A stretch of 25,071 nucleotides of DNA from a virus. A model generated the notes under the pieces. That model saw only the letters and a program-made list of their open reading frames with translations. It ran no database searches and had not been told where the DNA came from. Where the stretch lies: the IMG/VR virus record IMGVR_UViG_3300044825_000173, positions 1 to 25,071 of that record. One strand, given 5' to 3'. Of this stretch, positions 12,733 through 20,850 are shown piece after piece (position 1 is the first letter of the stretch; the number at the start of each line of letters is the position of its first letter). Both the position numbers and the translations under genes were made by a program.

Positions 12733-13187
12733 TGCCGAGAAAGTTTTGTGCTGGGTGCCAAAGCGATCTCGACATAACAGAATTTACAATCAGGAAGACC
12801 GGAAAAAGATCTGGTCAACCCGTCTCTAGATGCAAAAAGTGCAGGCTATACAGGCAGAGCAAGTACAGAAACGGAGAGAAATTCCGCGAGAAGAGCTTGT
12901 ATGATCTTGTTGAGTGGCCATCAAGGATAAGGCGGACCTACGGTGTAGAGCCGGAAGATTATTACAGGATGCTGGAGGAACAAGGGGGAGGTTGCGCCAT
13001 ATGCAAGTCCAAGGTTCCGGGGTACAAAGGGAAGAAAAGATTTGCAATTGACCACTGCCACACAACTGGAAAGGTTCGCGGCGTTCTGTGCCACCCATGC
13101 AATAAGGCATTGGGCTCATTCAAGGACGACCCCGACATTATGACTGAGGCCGTGAATTACATAATAAAATCAAGACAGGAGAATTAA
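12732..13187 (+). CDS. endonuclease VII-like HNH endonuclease (free-standing)
   Basis: A 151-aa protein. The N-terminal zinc ribbon (C6, C9, C34, C37) is followed by a recombination endonuclease VII domain with C88 and C91 in GCAICKSK, the DHCH active-site block (IDHCHTTGKVRGVLC; D107, H108, H110) and CHPCN with C120, C123 and N124. T4 endonuclease VII resolves branched DNA. Free-standing relatives in phages are commonly homing endonucleases. The gene sits alone among virion genes and uses far more AGA/AGG arginine codons and A/T-rich codons than its neighbours, so recent insertion is likely. A role in DNA resolution or packaging is the alternative. The junctions (TAATG at the start) are nevertheless tight. 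Confidence 0.88.
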   Translation: MPRKFCAGCQSDLDITEFTIRKTGKRSGQPVSRCKKCRLYRQSKYRNGEKFREKSLYDLVEWPSRIRRTYGVEPEDYYRMLEEQGGGCAICKSKVPGYKGKKRFAIDHCHTTGKVRGVLCHPCNKALGSFKDDPDIMTEAVNYIIKSRQEN

Positions 13188-13188
13188 A

Positions 13189-13617
13189 TTGCCAATTTCT
13201 ACAGCCATGTGTACGTCGTTCAAGAGCCAGCTTATGTCTGGGCTTCACGACTTCGACAACCCGGGTGGCAACACCTTCAAGATTGCACTCTACACCTCGT
13301 CTGCCACACTTGGCGCTTCGACGACGGCATACAGCGCGACAAATGAGATCACCGGGACTGGCTACACCGCAGGCGGCAACACGCTGACATCCGTGAGCCC
13401 GACAACATCCGGCACAACAGCCTTTGTTGACTTCGCCGACACAACGTGGTCGGCTTCGACAATCACCGCAAACGGGGCTCTTATTTACAATTCGAACTCC
13501 TCGAATGCCGCAGTTGTCGTTCTTGCCTTCGGCTCCGATAAGTCGTCTTCAAACGGCGACTTCGTGATTGTCTTCCCGACTGCCAACGCTACAGACGCGA
13601 TCATCCGTATCGCCTAA
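13189..13617 (+). CDS. putative tail/virion structural protein
   Basis: A 142-aa protein beginning at TTG 13189. The choice rests on the perfect AGGAG at 13177-13181, 7 nt upstream, within the end of the endonuclease gene. The next in-frame ATG (13207) would be too far away. The sequence has CTSFKSQLMSGLHDF (about 8-22), FKIALYTSSATLGASTTAY (about 30-48), EITGTGYTAGGNTL and a C-terminal FVIVFPTANATDAIIRI. This resembles a widespread phage structural protein of beta-sandwich appearance, found near tail genes. It ends in TAATAG, like the capsid genes. The particle location is not known. Confidence 0.78.
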   Translation: MPISTAMCTSFKSQLMSGLHDFDNPGGNTFKIALYTSSATLGASTTAYSATNEITGTGYTAGGNTLTSVSPTTSGTTAFVDFADTTWSASTITANGALIYNSNSSNAAVVVLAFGSDKSSSNGDFVIVFPTANATDAIIRIA

Positions 13618-13629
13618 TAGGAAGACCAG

Positions 13630-14598
13630 ATGGCCGACGCAATCGTCCCATTCCAAGGTTGGGGCTCGTTCGGCTGGGGCGAGGCCCCGTGGGGTTACTC
13701 CGGAATACTCAACACTGGCGCTACTGGCTCGGCTGGTAGCGTCACTGTTTCTGCTGGCGCAAGAACAAGCGTAACAGGGCTCTCTGCTACGGGGGCTGTA
13801 GGCACTGTTCTTGTCACCGGGCGGGCGAATGTTCCCGTCGTGGGGGTTTCTGCTACCGGGGCTGTCGGCACCGCTCAGGTCGTCGGCAGGGCAAACGTAC
13901 CTGTAACTGGCGTTGCAGCGACTGGCGGTGTCACCGCCCCAACTGTGATTGGGAAGGCCAACGTATCCGTAACCGGCCTTCAGGCGAATGGATCTGCCGG
14001 TGCGGTAACCGTTTCTGGTGACGCGAATGTAGATGTAAACGGTCTCTCGGCCACGGGCTCCGTTGGCACGGTAGAAGTCCGCAGCATTAACTACATCAAT
14101 GTCACCGGGGTTGAAGCCACAGGCTCAGCCGGAAATGCTACCGTATCAGCAAGCTCCAATGTCGATGTGTCTGGGCTCTTTGCAACCGGAGAGATTGGAA
14201 CTCCGGAGGTCGCAACCAGCCAGATCCTTGATGTTACCGGCGTCTCTGGCATTACGGCGGTCGGCGATGTTATAATAAACGTAAATTCCACCGCGATTGT
14301 CGCGGGAGTGTTTGCAACCGGCGTGGTCTCCGAGGTCACGATTGGCTTCGGGGTCGCCGTAAATGTCGTCGGCGTCTCCGCGACGGGATTTGTAAACGAC
14401 AACGTCCTGATCTGGGGTCTCGTGGACACGAATCAGACCCCGAACTGGAACGGCATAGCTGATGGTCAGGTGCCGGGCTGGACAGAAATACCGGGCACAC
14501 AGACCCCGGGATGGACCGAGATAACAGGATCGCAGACCCCGAACTGGGGATCAATTAGCGACACACAGACACCCAATTGGACGCAAATAGCGGCGTAG
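13630..14598 (+). CDS. repeat-based fibre protein (22-aa and 11-aa repeats)
   Basis: A 322-aa protein. Residues 1-45 hold a Trp/Gly-rich start (GWGSFGWGEAPWG). Residues 46-265 are ten tandem 22-residue repeats with the consensus VxVTGVxATGxVGxVxVxGxAN, and residues 266-320 are five 11-residue repeats of the form TQTPGWTEI. Such short-period, Gly/Val-rich repeats are typical of beta-solenoid or trimeric fibre shafts. The protein probably forms a thin tail fibre or appendage. There is no signal peptide or enzyme motif. It starts at ATG 13630 after AGGAAG. Its position immediately before the large tail fibre supports a fibre role. Confidence 0.8.
   Translation: MADAIVPFQGWGSFGWGEAPWGYSGILNTGATGSAGSVTVSAGARTSVTGLSATGAVGTVLVTGRANVPVVGVSATGAVGTAQVVGRANVPVTGVAATGGVTAPTVIGKANVSVTGLQANGSAGAVTVSGDANVDVNGLSATGSVGTVEVRSINYINVTGVEATGSAGNATVSASSNVDVSGLFATGEIGTPEVATSQILDVTGVSGITAVGDVIINVNSTAIVAGVFATGVVSEVTIGFGVAVNVVGVSATGFVNDNVLIWGLVDTNQTPNWNGIADGQVPGWTEIPGTQTPGWTEITGSQTPNWGSISDTQTPNWTQIAA
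13765..14589 (+). repeat. coding tandem repeats: 10 x 66 nt then 5 x 33 nt
   Basis: Protein-level repeats with constant register: 66-nt units from 13765 to 14424 (22 residues each) and 33-nt units from 14425 to 14589 (11 residues each). The length of the first unit is exactly twice the second. DNA copies have diverged while the protein pattern is kept, so these are old repeats under selection. Confidence 0.88.
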
Positions 14599-14602
14599 GA
14601 AA

Positions 14603-17600
14603 ATGGCATCCACATATTCACCGAATCTTCGTCTTGAGCTTATCGGAACCGGCGAGCAGCAGGGTACGTGGGGCAGCACCACCAACACCAACCTCGGCAC
14701 ACTCCTTGAGGAGGCCATTGGCGGTTACACCTCTGTTACGGTTTCGAACCTCGGCGACACAACGCTGACCACGAACAATGGGTCTGCCGACCAGTCCCGC
14801 AATATGGTGATCAACCTGACGGGCACGATCTCCGCCGCCCGTAATGTTATCTGCCCGGCGATTGAGAAGCTGTACGTCGTAAAGAACGCGACGACGGGTG
14901 GCTTCGACGTCACGTTCAAGGTGTCCGGCCAGACCGGCGTCACGATCCCGAACGGCGAAACCTACTTCCTTTATGTGAACGGTGTAGACGCTCAGAAGAT
15001 CGTTGGCAATGTCGCCTCGACGAACACCACAAACACGTTCACGTCAAATCAGATCATTCAGGTAACCGATAACACAAACGCCGCGCTCCGTATCACGCAG
15101 CTTGGTACGGGCAACGCTCTCCTCGTCGAGGACAGCGCTAATCCAGATGGAACCCCCATGGTCATCACGGACGCAGGGCGTATCGTCACTGGGAACACAG
15201 CAGGGATTAGTGTTGACAATTCATATGGCGGTCAAATCAATCCGCGCATCCAGACCCATGGCAACACGACTGAGAGTGCGTCTCTCGCCGCAACAGTATG
15301 GACGGCTTCGGGCGCTGGTAGTCAGGCTATTCTCTCCAAATCGCGTGGCACCACAATCGGTACTAACGCGGTTGTGCAGAACAACGACGATCTTGGTGCC
15401 ATTGCTTTTGACGGCGATGACGGATCGTCATTCATTGTTGCTGCATCCATAGTCGGGTCTGTTGATGGAACACCCGGCACGAATAACATGCCGGGTCGCG
15501 TCACAATCAACACAACTCCGGCTGGCGGATCTGTCCCTGTTGAAGCGGTTCGTGTAAACAATCTTGGGTATATGGCTGTAAACACACAGCGGAACCCAGA
15601 CTCGACACTCGAAGTTCGCGGAACCGGCACACCCACGGGTATCATGATTGCCAGCATCAGCGGAACCACGCTGACCGTGGACGGCGTCACCTCCGGTGAT
15701 GTTGCAGTAGGCGACCGCGTCTTCGCTGATGGTGTCGAATACAACACATATGTCACCGCCCTTGGTACAGGCACAGGCGGCGTTGGCACATACACGATCA
15801 ACAACACCCAGACCGTTGCGCAGACAAGCCTTTTCTTTGTGCCCGCTGGCGACACCCGTATGTCGTTCTACGACTCGGACACAACATCAATCACCAACCA
15901 GCCCATTGGCGCTGTTGAGTGGTTTAACACGGACGCAAGCACACCGGGCGCTGGTGTCAAGGCATACATCGCAACGATTGCAGAAAGCGCAACACCTGAT
16001 ACTGCCATGCTGTTTGGCACGTCAGATAATGTCTCCAGCACTCAGGCAGTGGAGCGCATGCGTCTTACCTCTGCCGGTCGCCTTGGCATCGGCACAAGGG
16101 TTCCGGACGCCATTCTCTCCGTCAATGGAGTTGCTTCATTTGGTGATGGCGCTGTAGGCACACCATCAATCGCCAACTTCGGCGATCTTAATACAGGCAT
16201 TTGGTTCCCCGCCGAAGACACAATCGCGTTCAGCGAGGGCGGCGTCGAAGCCATGCGAATCAATTCATCCGCGAATGTCGGCATTGGGACATCCTCTCCG
16301 GGGGGCAGGCTTGATGTTCAGGGCGGCACAATTGAATTCGATCCCGGTGCCGGAGCAGACGCCACACGCGCGTTTAACTTTAACATTGGCGGCTCAAACT
16401 ACGGCAAGATTCTAATCCCGTCCGGCGGTGGTGGGGCCATGGCTTTCTGGACTGGCGCTGCCGGTCTTGCCGCTGAGCGTATGCGCATCGGAAGCGCTGG
16501 TAATGTGGCAATCGGCGGTACGATTAACACGGCCTTCTCGCTCCGCGTTGCAAAGGACATCACAGGATCATCTGCCGCATCGGGTGTGTACAGCGATGGC
16601 ACAATCCAGACCGACGCAAACGCTATTCCAACATATTTTTCCGGCCTTCTCAGGACTGCGGCGGCTAGCTTCACGGTTTCTGATGCACAGATATATCGCG
16701 CAGCGCACACAACGCTTGGTGCCGGATCAGCAATAACAAGGCTATACGGTTACACTGCTGCCGATCTTACCGCCGCAACAACTAACTATGGATTTTTCGC
16801 ATCAGCAACTGCGGCAAGTATAACAACGGGGAAGACTTACTTCGGTTATTACGAAGGATCCAACGCAGCATCTGGCGGTGGTGTGAGTTGGGCTTTCTAC
16901 GCGAACGGAACCGCAAACAGCTATTTCGGCGGTAACGTCGGCATTGGCTCTACGGCCCTTAGTGCCGTCAACCTCCGCATCTCCCGCCAGATAACTGGTG
17001 CAACTTTTGCTTACGGCTCTCTCTATGACGGTGTTGTGCAGTCTGATGTTACGTCTATTGCGGCTGGTGTCACAACGTTTATTTCAACAGCGGCGGCTTC
17101 GTTCAGCACAACCCTTAACCACTTCCAAGCGGTTCAGGCGACTATGGGCGCTGGGTCAAGCCTTACGGCACAAACGGGTTACCTCGCGTCTGAGTCTAAC
17201 ATTTTTGCGACGAATAATTACGGCTTCTTGGCCGCAAATACCGCTGCTGTCACATCCGGCAAGACGGCATACGGTTTCTTCTCTAACGTAAATGTTGCAT
17301 CAGGCGGCGGCACGACATGGGGCTTCTTCGCCAACGGTACAGCATGGAATTACTTTGCTGGTCCGGTTATCCTCGATACAAATCTTTGGGTAGACGCACC
17401 CGCGCCGACGGTTGCCACAGGTGCGGCCACGCTGACTGCGGCGCAGATCCGCACCGGCATTATTAGCACCACGGGCACCACTTACACGCTCACACTGCCG
17501 ACCGGGACCAGTATTGACTCCGGCTTTACGGGTATCCCGGCCAACACAAACGTCGGCTTTGATGTGAGCTTCGTAAATACAGCGTCCGGAACAATCACTA

Positions 17601-17719
17601 TCGCAGTAAACACAAACGTAACGTCCCTCGGTTCGCTGACAATCGCAACAGGAACATCCGCCCTGTTCCGGTTCCGTAGGACTGCGGCCAATACCTACGT
17701 TGTGTACCGCATGGCGTAA
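14603..17719 (+). CDS. tail fibre protein (1038 aa)
   Basis: Residues 1-135 are a conserved-looking attachment region (SPNLRLELIGTGEQQGTWGS, TNTNLGTLLEEAIGGYTSVT, and YVVKNATTGGFDVTFKVSG). The long shaft is Gly/Ser/Thr/Asn-rich with repeated fibre motifs such as RMRLTSAGRLGIGTRVP (about 485-500) and MRINSSANVGIGTSSPGGRL (about 550-570). Two copies of a 143-144-residue module follow (634-777 and 778-920), each opening with NVxIGxT and closing near FANGTA. The final 110 residues form a beta-rich tip with no S74-type autocleaving chaperone domain visible. It would recognise the cell surface. The start is ATG 14603, after TAGGAAA. An exceptionally Thr- and Ala-rich composition is visible. Confidence 0.88.
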   Translation: MASTYSPNLRLELIGTGEQQGTWGSTTNTNLGTLLEEAIGGYTSVTVSNLGDTTLTTNNGSADQSRNMVINLTGTISAARNVICPAIEKLYVVKNATTGGFDVTFKVSGQTGVTIPNGETYFLYVNGVDAQKIVGNVASTNTTNTFTSNQIIQVTDNTNAALRITQLGTGNALLVEDSANPDGTPMVITDAGRIVTGNTAGISVDNSYGGQINPRIQTHGNTTESASLAATVWTASGAGSQAILSKSRGTTIGTNAVVQNNDDLGAIAFDGDDGSSFIVAASIVGSVDGTPGTNNMPGRVTINTTPAGGSVPVEAVRVNNLGYMAVNTQRNPDSTLEVRGTGTPTGIMIASISGTTLTVDGVTSGDVAVGDRVFADGVEYNTYVTALGTGTGGVGTYTINNTQTVAQTSLFFVPAGDTRMSFYDSDTTSITNQPIGAVEWFNTDASTPGAGVKAYIATIAESATPDTAMLFGTSDNVSSTQAVERMRLTSAGRLGIGTRVPDAILSVNGVASFGDGAVGTPSIANFGDLNTGIWFPAEDTIAFSEGGVEAMRINSSANVGIGTSSPGGRLDVQGGTIEFDPGAGADATRAFNFNIGGSNYGKILIPSGGGGAMAFWTGAAGLAAERMRIGSAGNVAIGGTINTAFSLRVAKDITGSSAASGVYSDGTIQTDANAIPTYFSGLLRTAAASFTVSDAQIYRAAHTTLGAGSAITRLYGYTAADLTAATTNYGFFASATAASITTGKTYFGYYEGSNAASGGGVSWAFYANGTANSYFGGNVGIGSTALSAVNLRISRQITGATFAYGSLYDGVVQSDVTSIAAGVTTFISTAAASFSTTLNHFQAVQATMGAGSSLTAQTGYLASESNIFATNNYGFLAANTAAVTSGKTAYGFFSNVNVASGGGTTWGFFANGTAWNYFAGPVILDTNLWVDAPAPTVATGAATLTAAQIRTGIISTTGTTYTLTLPTGTSIDSGFTGIPANTNVGFDVSFVNTASGTITIAVNTNVTSLGSLTIATGTSALFRFRRTAANTYVVYRMA
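16502..17362 (+). repeat. duplicated 143-144-residue module in the tail fibre
   Basis: Two successive modules (16502-16933 and 16934-17362). Matching landmarks are the NVAIGG and NVGIGS starts, DITG and QITG, the RTAAASF and STAAASF pairs, TTLGAGS and ATMGAGS, TNYGF and NNYGF, TGKTYFG and SGKTAYG, ASGGG, and FYANGTA and FFANGTA. The fixed offset and one-residue length difference show an internal duplication. Confidence 0.85.
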
Positions 17720-17753
17720 TTGACGCTGCGGTCGGAAGTGTTTAAATAAACAT

Positions 17754-17773
17754 GGCGGTCGATCTTGACCGCC
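17754..17773 (+). other. hairpin upstream of a small gene
   Basis: A perfect 7-bp inverted repeat GGCGGTC / GACCGCC with a 6-nt loop, preceded by an A/T-rich TTTAAATAAA stretch and followed by TTGCAC. It lacks a T-run and so is a poor classical terminator. It could moderate transcript passage or mark an RNA-processing site between the tail fibre and the 50-aa gene. Confidence 0.5.
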
Positions 17774-17790
17774 TTGCACAGAGGAAGAAA

Positions 17791-17943
17791 ATGAATATCG
17801 AATTCACCAAGGAAGAAGCCAACGCTCTCGCGGCTATGATTGATCTTGCTGTCAAGTCTGGTGGCCTTCAGGTCGCTGGTGCTGCTGTCCTGATCATGAA
17901 GAAGCTTGAGGCTGCCGCGAAGTCCGCCGAAAAGAGCGAGTAA
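17791..17943 (+). CDS. 50-aa conserved small phage protein
   Basis: A 50-residue helical protein, MNIEFTKEEANALAAMIDLA followed by VKSGGLQVAGAAVLIMKKLE and a charged Ala/Lys end. Small proteins with this EFTxEEAN and GGLQVA pattern recur in uncultivated aquatic phages, and their function is unknown. The start ATG 17791 has GAGGAAGA at 17781-17788. The in-frame ATG 17752 would put a hairpin inside the coding sequence and has no good ribosome binding site, so it is rejected. Confidence 0.75.
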   Translation: MNIEFTKEEANALAAMIDLAVKSGGLQVAGAAVLIMKKLEAAAKSAEKSE

Positions 17944-17948
17944 GCTAA

Positions 17949-18287
17949 ATGACCACACAGTATTCTTGGTCCTTCCCGCAGCTTGATGTGATATACAGCG
18001 AAGGTCCGTATAGTAACGTCGTCAGCGCCGTCCACTGGATTTATCAGGCGACCGATGGAACTCGATATGAGACATGCGTTGGCTGCACACCACTTGAAAG
18101 CCCTTCCGGTCAGTTCGTGAATTATAACGACCTGACCCCAGAAATCGTAACGGGGTGGGTTGTCGGCACTCTTGGCGAGGAAAAGGTTGCCGAGATGACA
18201 GAAGACCTCGATGGTCGTCTTGCGGCAGCGAGAAGCCCCAAAGGCGGGGCTGAACTTCCTCCTTGGGCTGGCCAGCAGGGTGAATGA
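17949..18287 (+). CDS. DUF7936-like phage protein, possible structural protein
   Basis: A 112-aa protein, TTQYSWSFPQLDVIYSEGPY at the start (about 2-21), SNVVSAVHWIYQATDGTRY (about 22-40) and a later LTPEIVTGWVVGTLGEEKV segment (about 62-80). This resembles the DUF7936 type of phage virion-associated protein from cyanophages, by memory. Its C-terminal 30 residues are polar and proline-rich. A particle-surface or baseplate role is inferred from its place between the tail fibre and the nozzle. Start ATG 17949 follows 5 nt after the previous stop, and its stop overlaps the next start (ATGA). Confidence 0.75.
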   Translation: MTTQYSWSFPQLDVIYSEGPYSNVVSAVHWIYQATDGTRYETCVGCTPLESPSGQFVNYNDLTPEIVTGWVVGTLGEEKVAEMTEDLDGRLAAARSPKGGAELPPWAGQQGE

Positions 18288-18646
18288 ATATGATCGAAGA
18301 GCTTATCGCCCGTGTATTCAAAACCCGCAATCAGGCCCACCTCGCTCACTGGAAGACGAAGTCCTTTGCGGAGCATAAGGCTCTGGGTTCATTTTACGAG
18401 GATGTGATTGAGAAGCTGGACGACCTTGTCGAGGTATGTCAGGGCTCAACAGGCATCATTGGGCATGTCGATTTGTCCTGTAGGGACGAGTCCATGGATG
18501 TCATCAAGGCGATCACTGGGGATGCCAACTGGATCTCGAAGAACCGCTCCAAGATTGCACACGGAGTTCCCGCAATCGAGAACATACTCGATGAGCTTGT
18601 AGCGATCCACCTGACGACGCTCTACAAACTGAAGAACCTTTCATAG
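18284..18646 (+). CDS. ferritin-like (DUF5856-type) protein
   Basis: A 120-aa all-helical protein. The first helix carries RNQAHLAHWKTKSFAEHKAL (about 15-34), followed by FYEDVIEKLDDLVEVCQGS (about 37-55), a middle region, and a last helix ENILDELVAIHLTTLYKLKN. The HxxHW and EH patterns and the Glu-rich second helix recall a Dps/ferritin-like four-helix bundle, and the family matches DUF5856 by memory. Such proteins recur in phages and large viruses. Whether it binds iron is uncertain because two full ExxH motifs are not seen. It overlaps the preceding gene by 4 nt. Confidence 0.72.
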   Translation: MNMIEELIARVFKTRNQAHLAHWKTKSFAEHKALGSFYEDVIEKLDDLVEVCQGSTGIIGHVDLSCRDESMDVIKAITGDANWISKNRSKIAHGVPAIENILDELVAIHLTTLYKLKNLS

Positions 18647-18654
18647 GGCGATAA

Positions 18655-20850
18655 ATGCTCTCCAAGCTTAAATTCCAGCCCGGCATCAACCGAGACATGA
18701 CCAGCTACACAAACAGTGGTGGCTGGTTTGACTCGGATTTTGTGCGGTTCAGAAACGGTCTGCCGGAAAAGATTGGTGGCTGGACGAAGATCTATGCTAA
18801 CCAAACCGCGCTTATTGGTAGGTGCCGTAAGCTGTTTAGCTGGTCGAGCTTGGTCGGCAACGAATATCTAGCCTGCCCGACTAACATCAAGTTTTATGTC
18901 GATGATTCGTCACAGATCATCGACATAACACCACTTCGCCGTTCAGTCACACTTGGATCGAACCCGATAGCAACCTCTAACGGATCGAGTGACATAACGA
19001 TCACTGACGTGAATCACGGAGCCATAAGCGGCGATTACATCACCATTTCTGGCGCAGCCAATACGAATGGCATTCTGGCTACCGACATCAACAAGGAATT
19101 TGTAATCCAGAGCGTTGCAAACGCAAACGCCTACAGCGTCACCACCGCTGGCACGGCGACGTCAACTGGATCAGGTGGCGGTTCGAATGTATCGGTACAG
19201 TACGAATTTCATCCCGGCACGGCCACAACTGCCGCATTCACTGGCTGGGGCTCTGGCCCGTGGGGCGGCATTTCTGGCTTGTATGGCTGGGGCTTCGGTC
19301 CTTCCACAACGCTCACCACTTACTATAGTGGCCTCTGGACCGTAGACAACTACGGCGAAGACATGATTGCGTGTCCCCGCGATCTGACGAATTTCTACAC
19401 GCTGGGCAATACGCCGATCTCCGTCACGAACGGCAGCAACGTCGTTACTGTCACGCAGGTTAATCACGGCTTCTCGAATGGCAACGCCGTTATTATTGGC
19501 GGTATCGACACCACCCTCGGCGGCATTTCTACGCTTGACCTGAACGGTACGCACACAATCAGTGTCGTAAACGCAAACGCCTACACGTTCACTGTGACTA
19601 GCGCAGCATCTTCCAGCGAAACTGGTGGCACTGGTTGTGAAGTTTACACGTCCTCAATCATTTACTGGGACATCACGAACGCCAGCGGTCCTGCTGTCAG
19701 CCTTAGCAACCTTGGCTCGATTTACGCGAAGAAATACCTGCCGTATGTGGCGACTGAAGTTCTCGTATCTGACCAGAACAGGCAGGTCATTGCGTTCGGA
19801 TGTAACCCATACGACGTTACGCAGGGTCAGGATAAAATGACCATCAGATGGTCAGATTCCAACGATCCAACGAATTGGGATGCCGCAGATCTGACAACGA
19901 CATCTGGGGACAATCGCCTGTCTTCGGGGTCTTACATCGTAACCGCCGTTCAGAACCGCGAAGAGATCATCGTCTGGACCGACACGGCACTCTACAGCAT
20001 GACATACATTGGCCCGCCCTATGGCTACGGCTTCAACTATGTCGGCTCCAGCTTCGACATCATTGGTCCGAATGCTAAGATCGTCGCAGGCTCTGCGGCC
20101 TTCTGGATGGGCTCTAACAACTTCTATGCGTACAGCGGCAAGATCGAGCCGCTTCCCTGCACAGTCAGAGACTACGTGTTCCTTGATCTCGACACCAGCA
20201 ACGGCGACAAGGTGTATTGTTCTGCCGACTCCGGCAACAACGAGATCATCTGGTTCTACCCATCGAAGAGCCAGTCAACGAGCGGCGGTGTTTCACCCGC
20301 TAACGTCGAGGTTGATCGTTACGTCGTATACAACTACCAAGACAATGCTTGGTACTACGGCACACTGGCCAGAACAGCTTGGATCGACCGCAGCGGAAAT
20401 AGCACACCCCGTGCCGTCAGTGCAGATGGGTATCTGTACCAGCACGAGGTTGGCTTCAACGACGGCAGCACAAACCCCGAAAGCCCGATCAACGCCTATA
20501 TTCAGTCGAGCCCCGTCGAAATTGGGGACGGCGATAAATTCATGTTCGTGAACAGGATCATCCCAGATCTTACGTTCCGGAACTCGACAATGGTCAATGG
20601 TAACGGCGAGCCGATTGTAAAATTCACGATACGCCCGCAAGATTATCCGGGCGGTGCCATTGGTGCGGGCGACGAGAGAGATGTACAGCGCAATGCCGCA
20701 GCGACTCTAAAGGTAAACAGGTTCACTGATCAGATGTTTACACGCATCAGGGCTCGCTCTGTCGCGCTCAGGGTTGAGAGCGACGAGCTTAACGTGGCGT
20801 GGCGTCTGGGAACCCCGCGAATTGACATGCGAGAGGACGGTCGGAGATGA
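18655..20850 (+). CDS. tail nozzle protein (P22 gp10 / T7 gp12-like)
   Basis: A 731-aa protein with a typical opening FQPGINRDMTSYTNSGGWFD (about 7-26) and VRFRNGLPEKIGGWTKI (about 30-46), a beta-propeller-like body (DRYVVYNYQDNAWYYGTLAR) and a conserved end SVALRVESDELNVAWRLGTP (about 702-721), the layout of the packaged-DNA stabilisation/nozzle proteins of P22-like and related phages. It would plug the end of the tail channel. Two inserted copies of a small beta domain are present (about 103-179 and 252-329), each with a VNHG(A/F) motif and VxNANAY. A Trp/Gly-rich loop (GWGSGPWGGISGLYGWGFGP) is found near 198-217. Start ATG 18655, after TAGGG. Its stop overlaps the next start. Confidence 0.9.
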   Translation: MLSKLKFQPGINRDMTSYTNSGGWFDSDFVRFRNGLPEKIGGWTKIYANQTALIGRCRKLFSWSSLVGNEYLACPTNIKFYVDDSSQIIDITPLRRSVTLGSNPIATSNGSSDITITDVNHGAISGDYITISGAANTNGILATDINKEFVIQSVANANAYSVTTAGTATSTGSGGGSNVSVQYEFHPGTATTAAFTGWGSGPWGGISGLYGWGFGPSTTLTTYYSGLWTVDNYGEDMIACPRDLTNFYTLGNTPISVTNGSNVVTVTQVNHGFSNGNAVIIGGIDTTLGGISTLDLNGTHTISVVNANAYTFTVTSAASSSETGGTGCEVYTSSIIYWDITNASGPAVSLSNLGSIYAKKYLPYVATEVLVSDQNRQVIAFGCNPYDVTQGQDKMTIRWSDSNDPTNWDAADLTTTSGDNRLSSGSYIVTAVQNREEIIVWTDTALYSMTYIGPPYGYGFNYVGSSFDIIGPNAKIVAGSAAFWMGSNNFYAYSGKIEPLPCTVRDYVFLDLDTSNGDKVYCSADSGNNEIIWFYPSKSQSTSGGVSPANVEVDRYVVYNYQDNAWYYGTLARTAWIDRSGNSTPRAVSADGYLYQHEVGFNDGSTNPESPINAYIQSSPVEIGDGDKFMFVNRIIPDLTFRNSTMVNGNGEPIVKFTIRPQDYPGGAIGAGDERDVQRNAAATLKVNRFTDQMFTRIRARSVALRVESDELNVAWRLGTPRIDMREDGRR

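Noticed and set aside
13765-14589. CRISPR-like or other DNA-level array
   Set aside because: The repeats are in-frame protein repeats with diverged DNA and no spacers.
14603-17719. Self-cleaving S74-type chaperone at the tail fibre end
   Set aside because: No Ser/Lys catalytic pattern or long coiled coil is visible in the last 120 residues, which look like a beta-rich tip.
17752-17790. ATG 17752 as start of the 50-aa protein
   Set aside because: It precedes a 7-bp hairpin and has no ribosome binding site, whereas ATG 17791 has GAGGAAGA.
18234-18251. AGCCCC/GGGGCT hairpin as a terminator
   Set aside because: It lies inside the coding sequence of the DUF7936-like gene and has no T-run.
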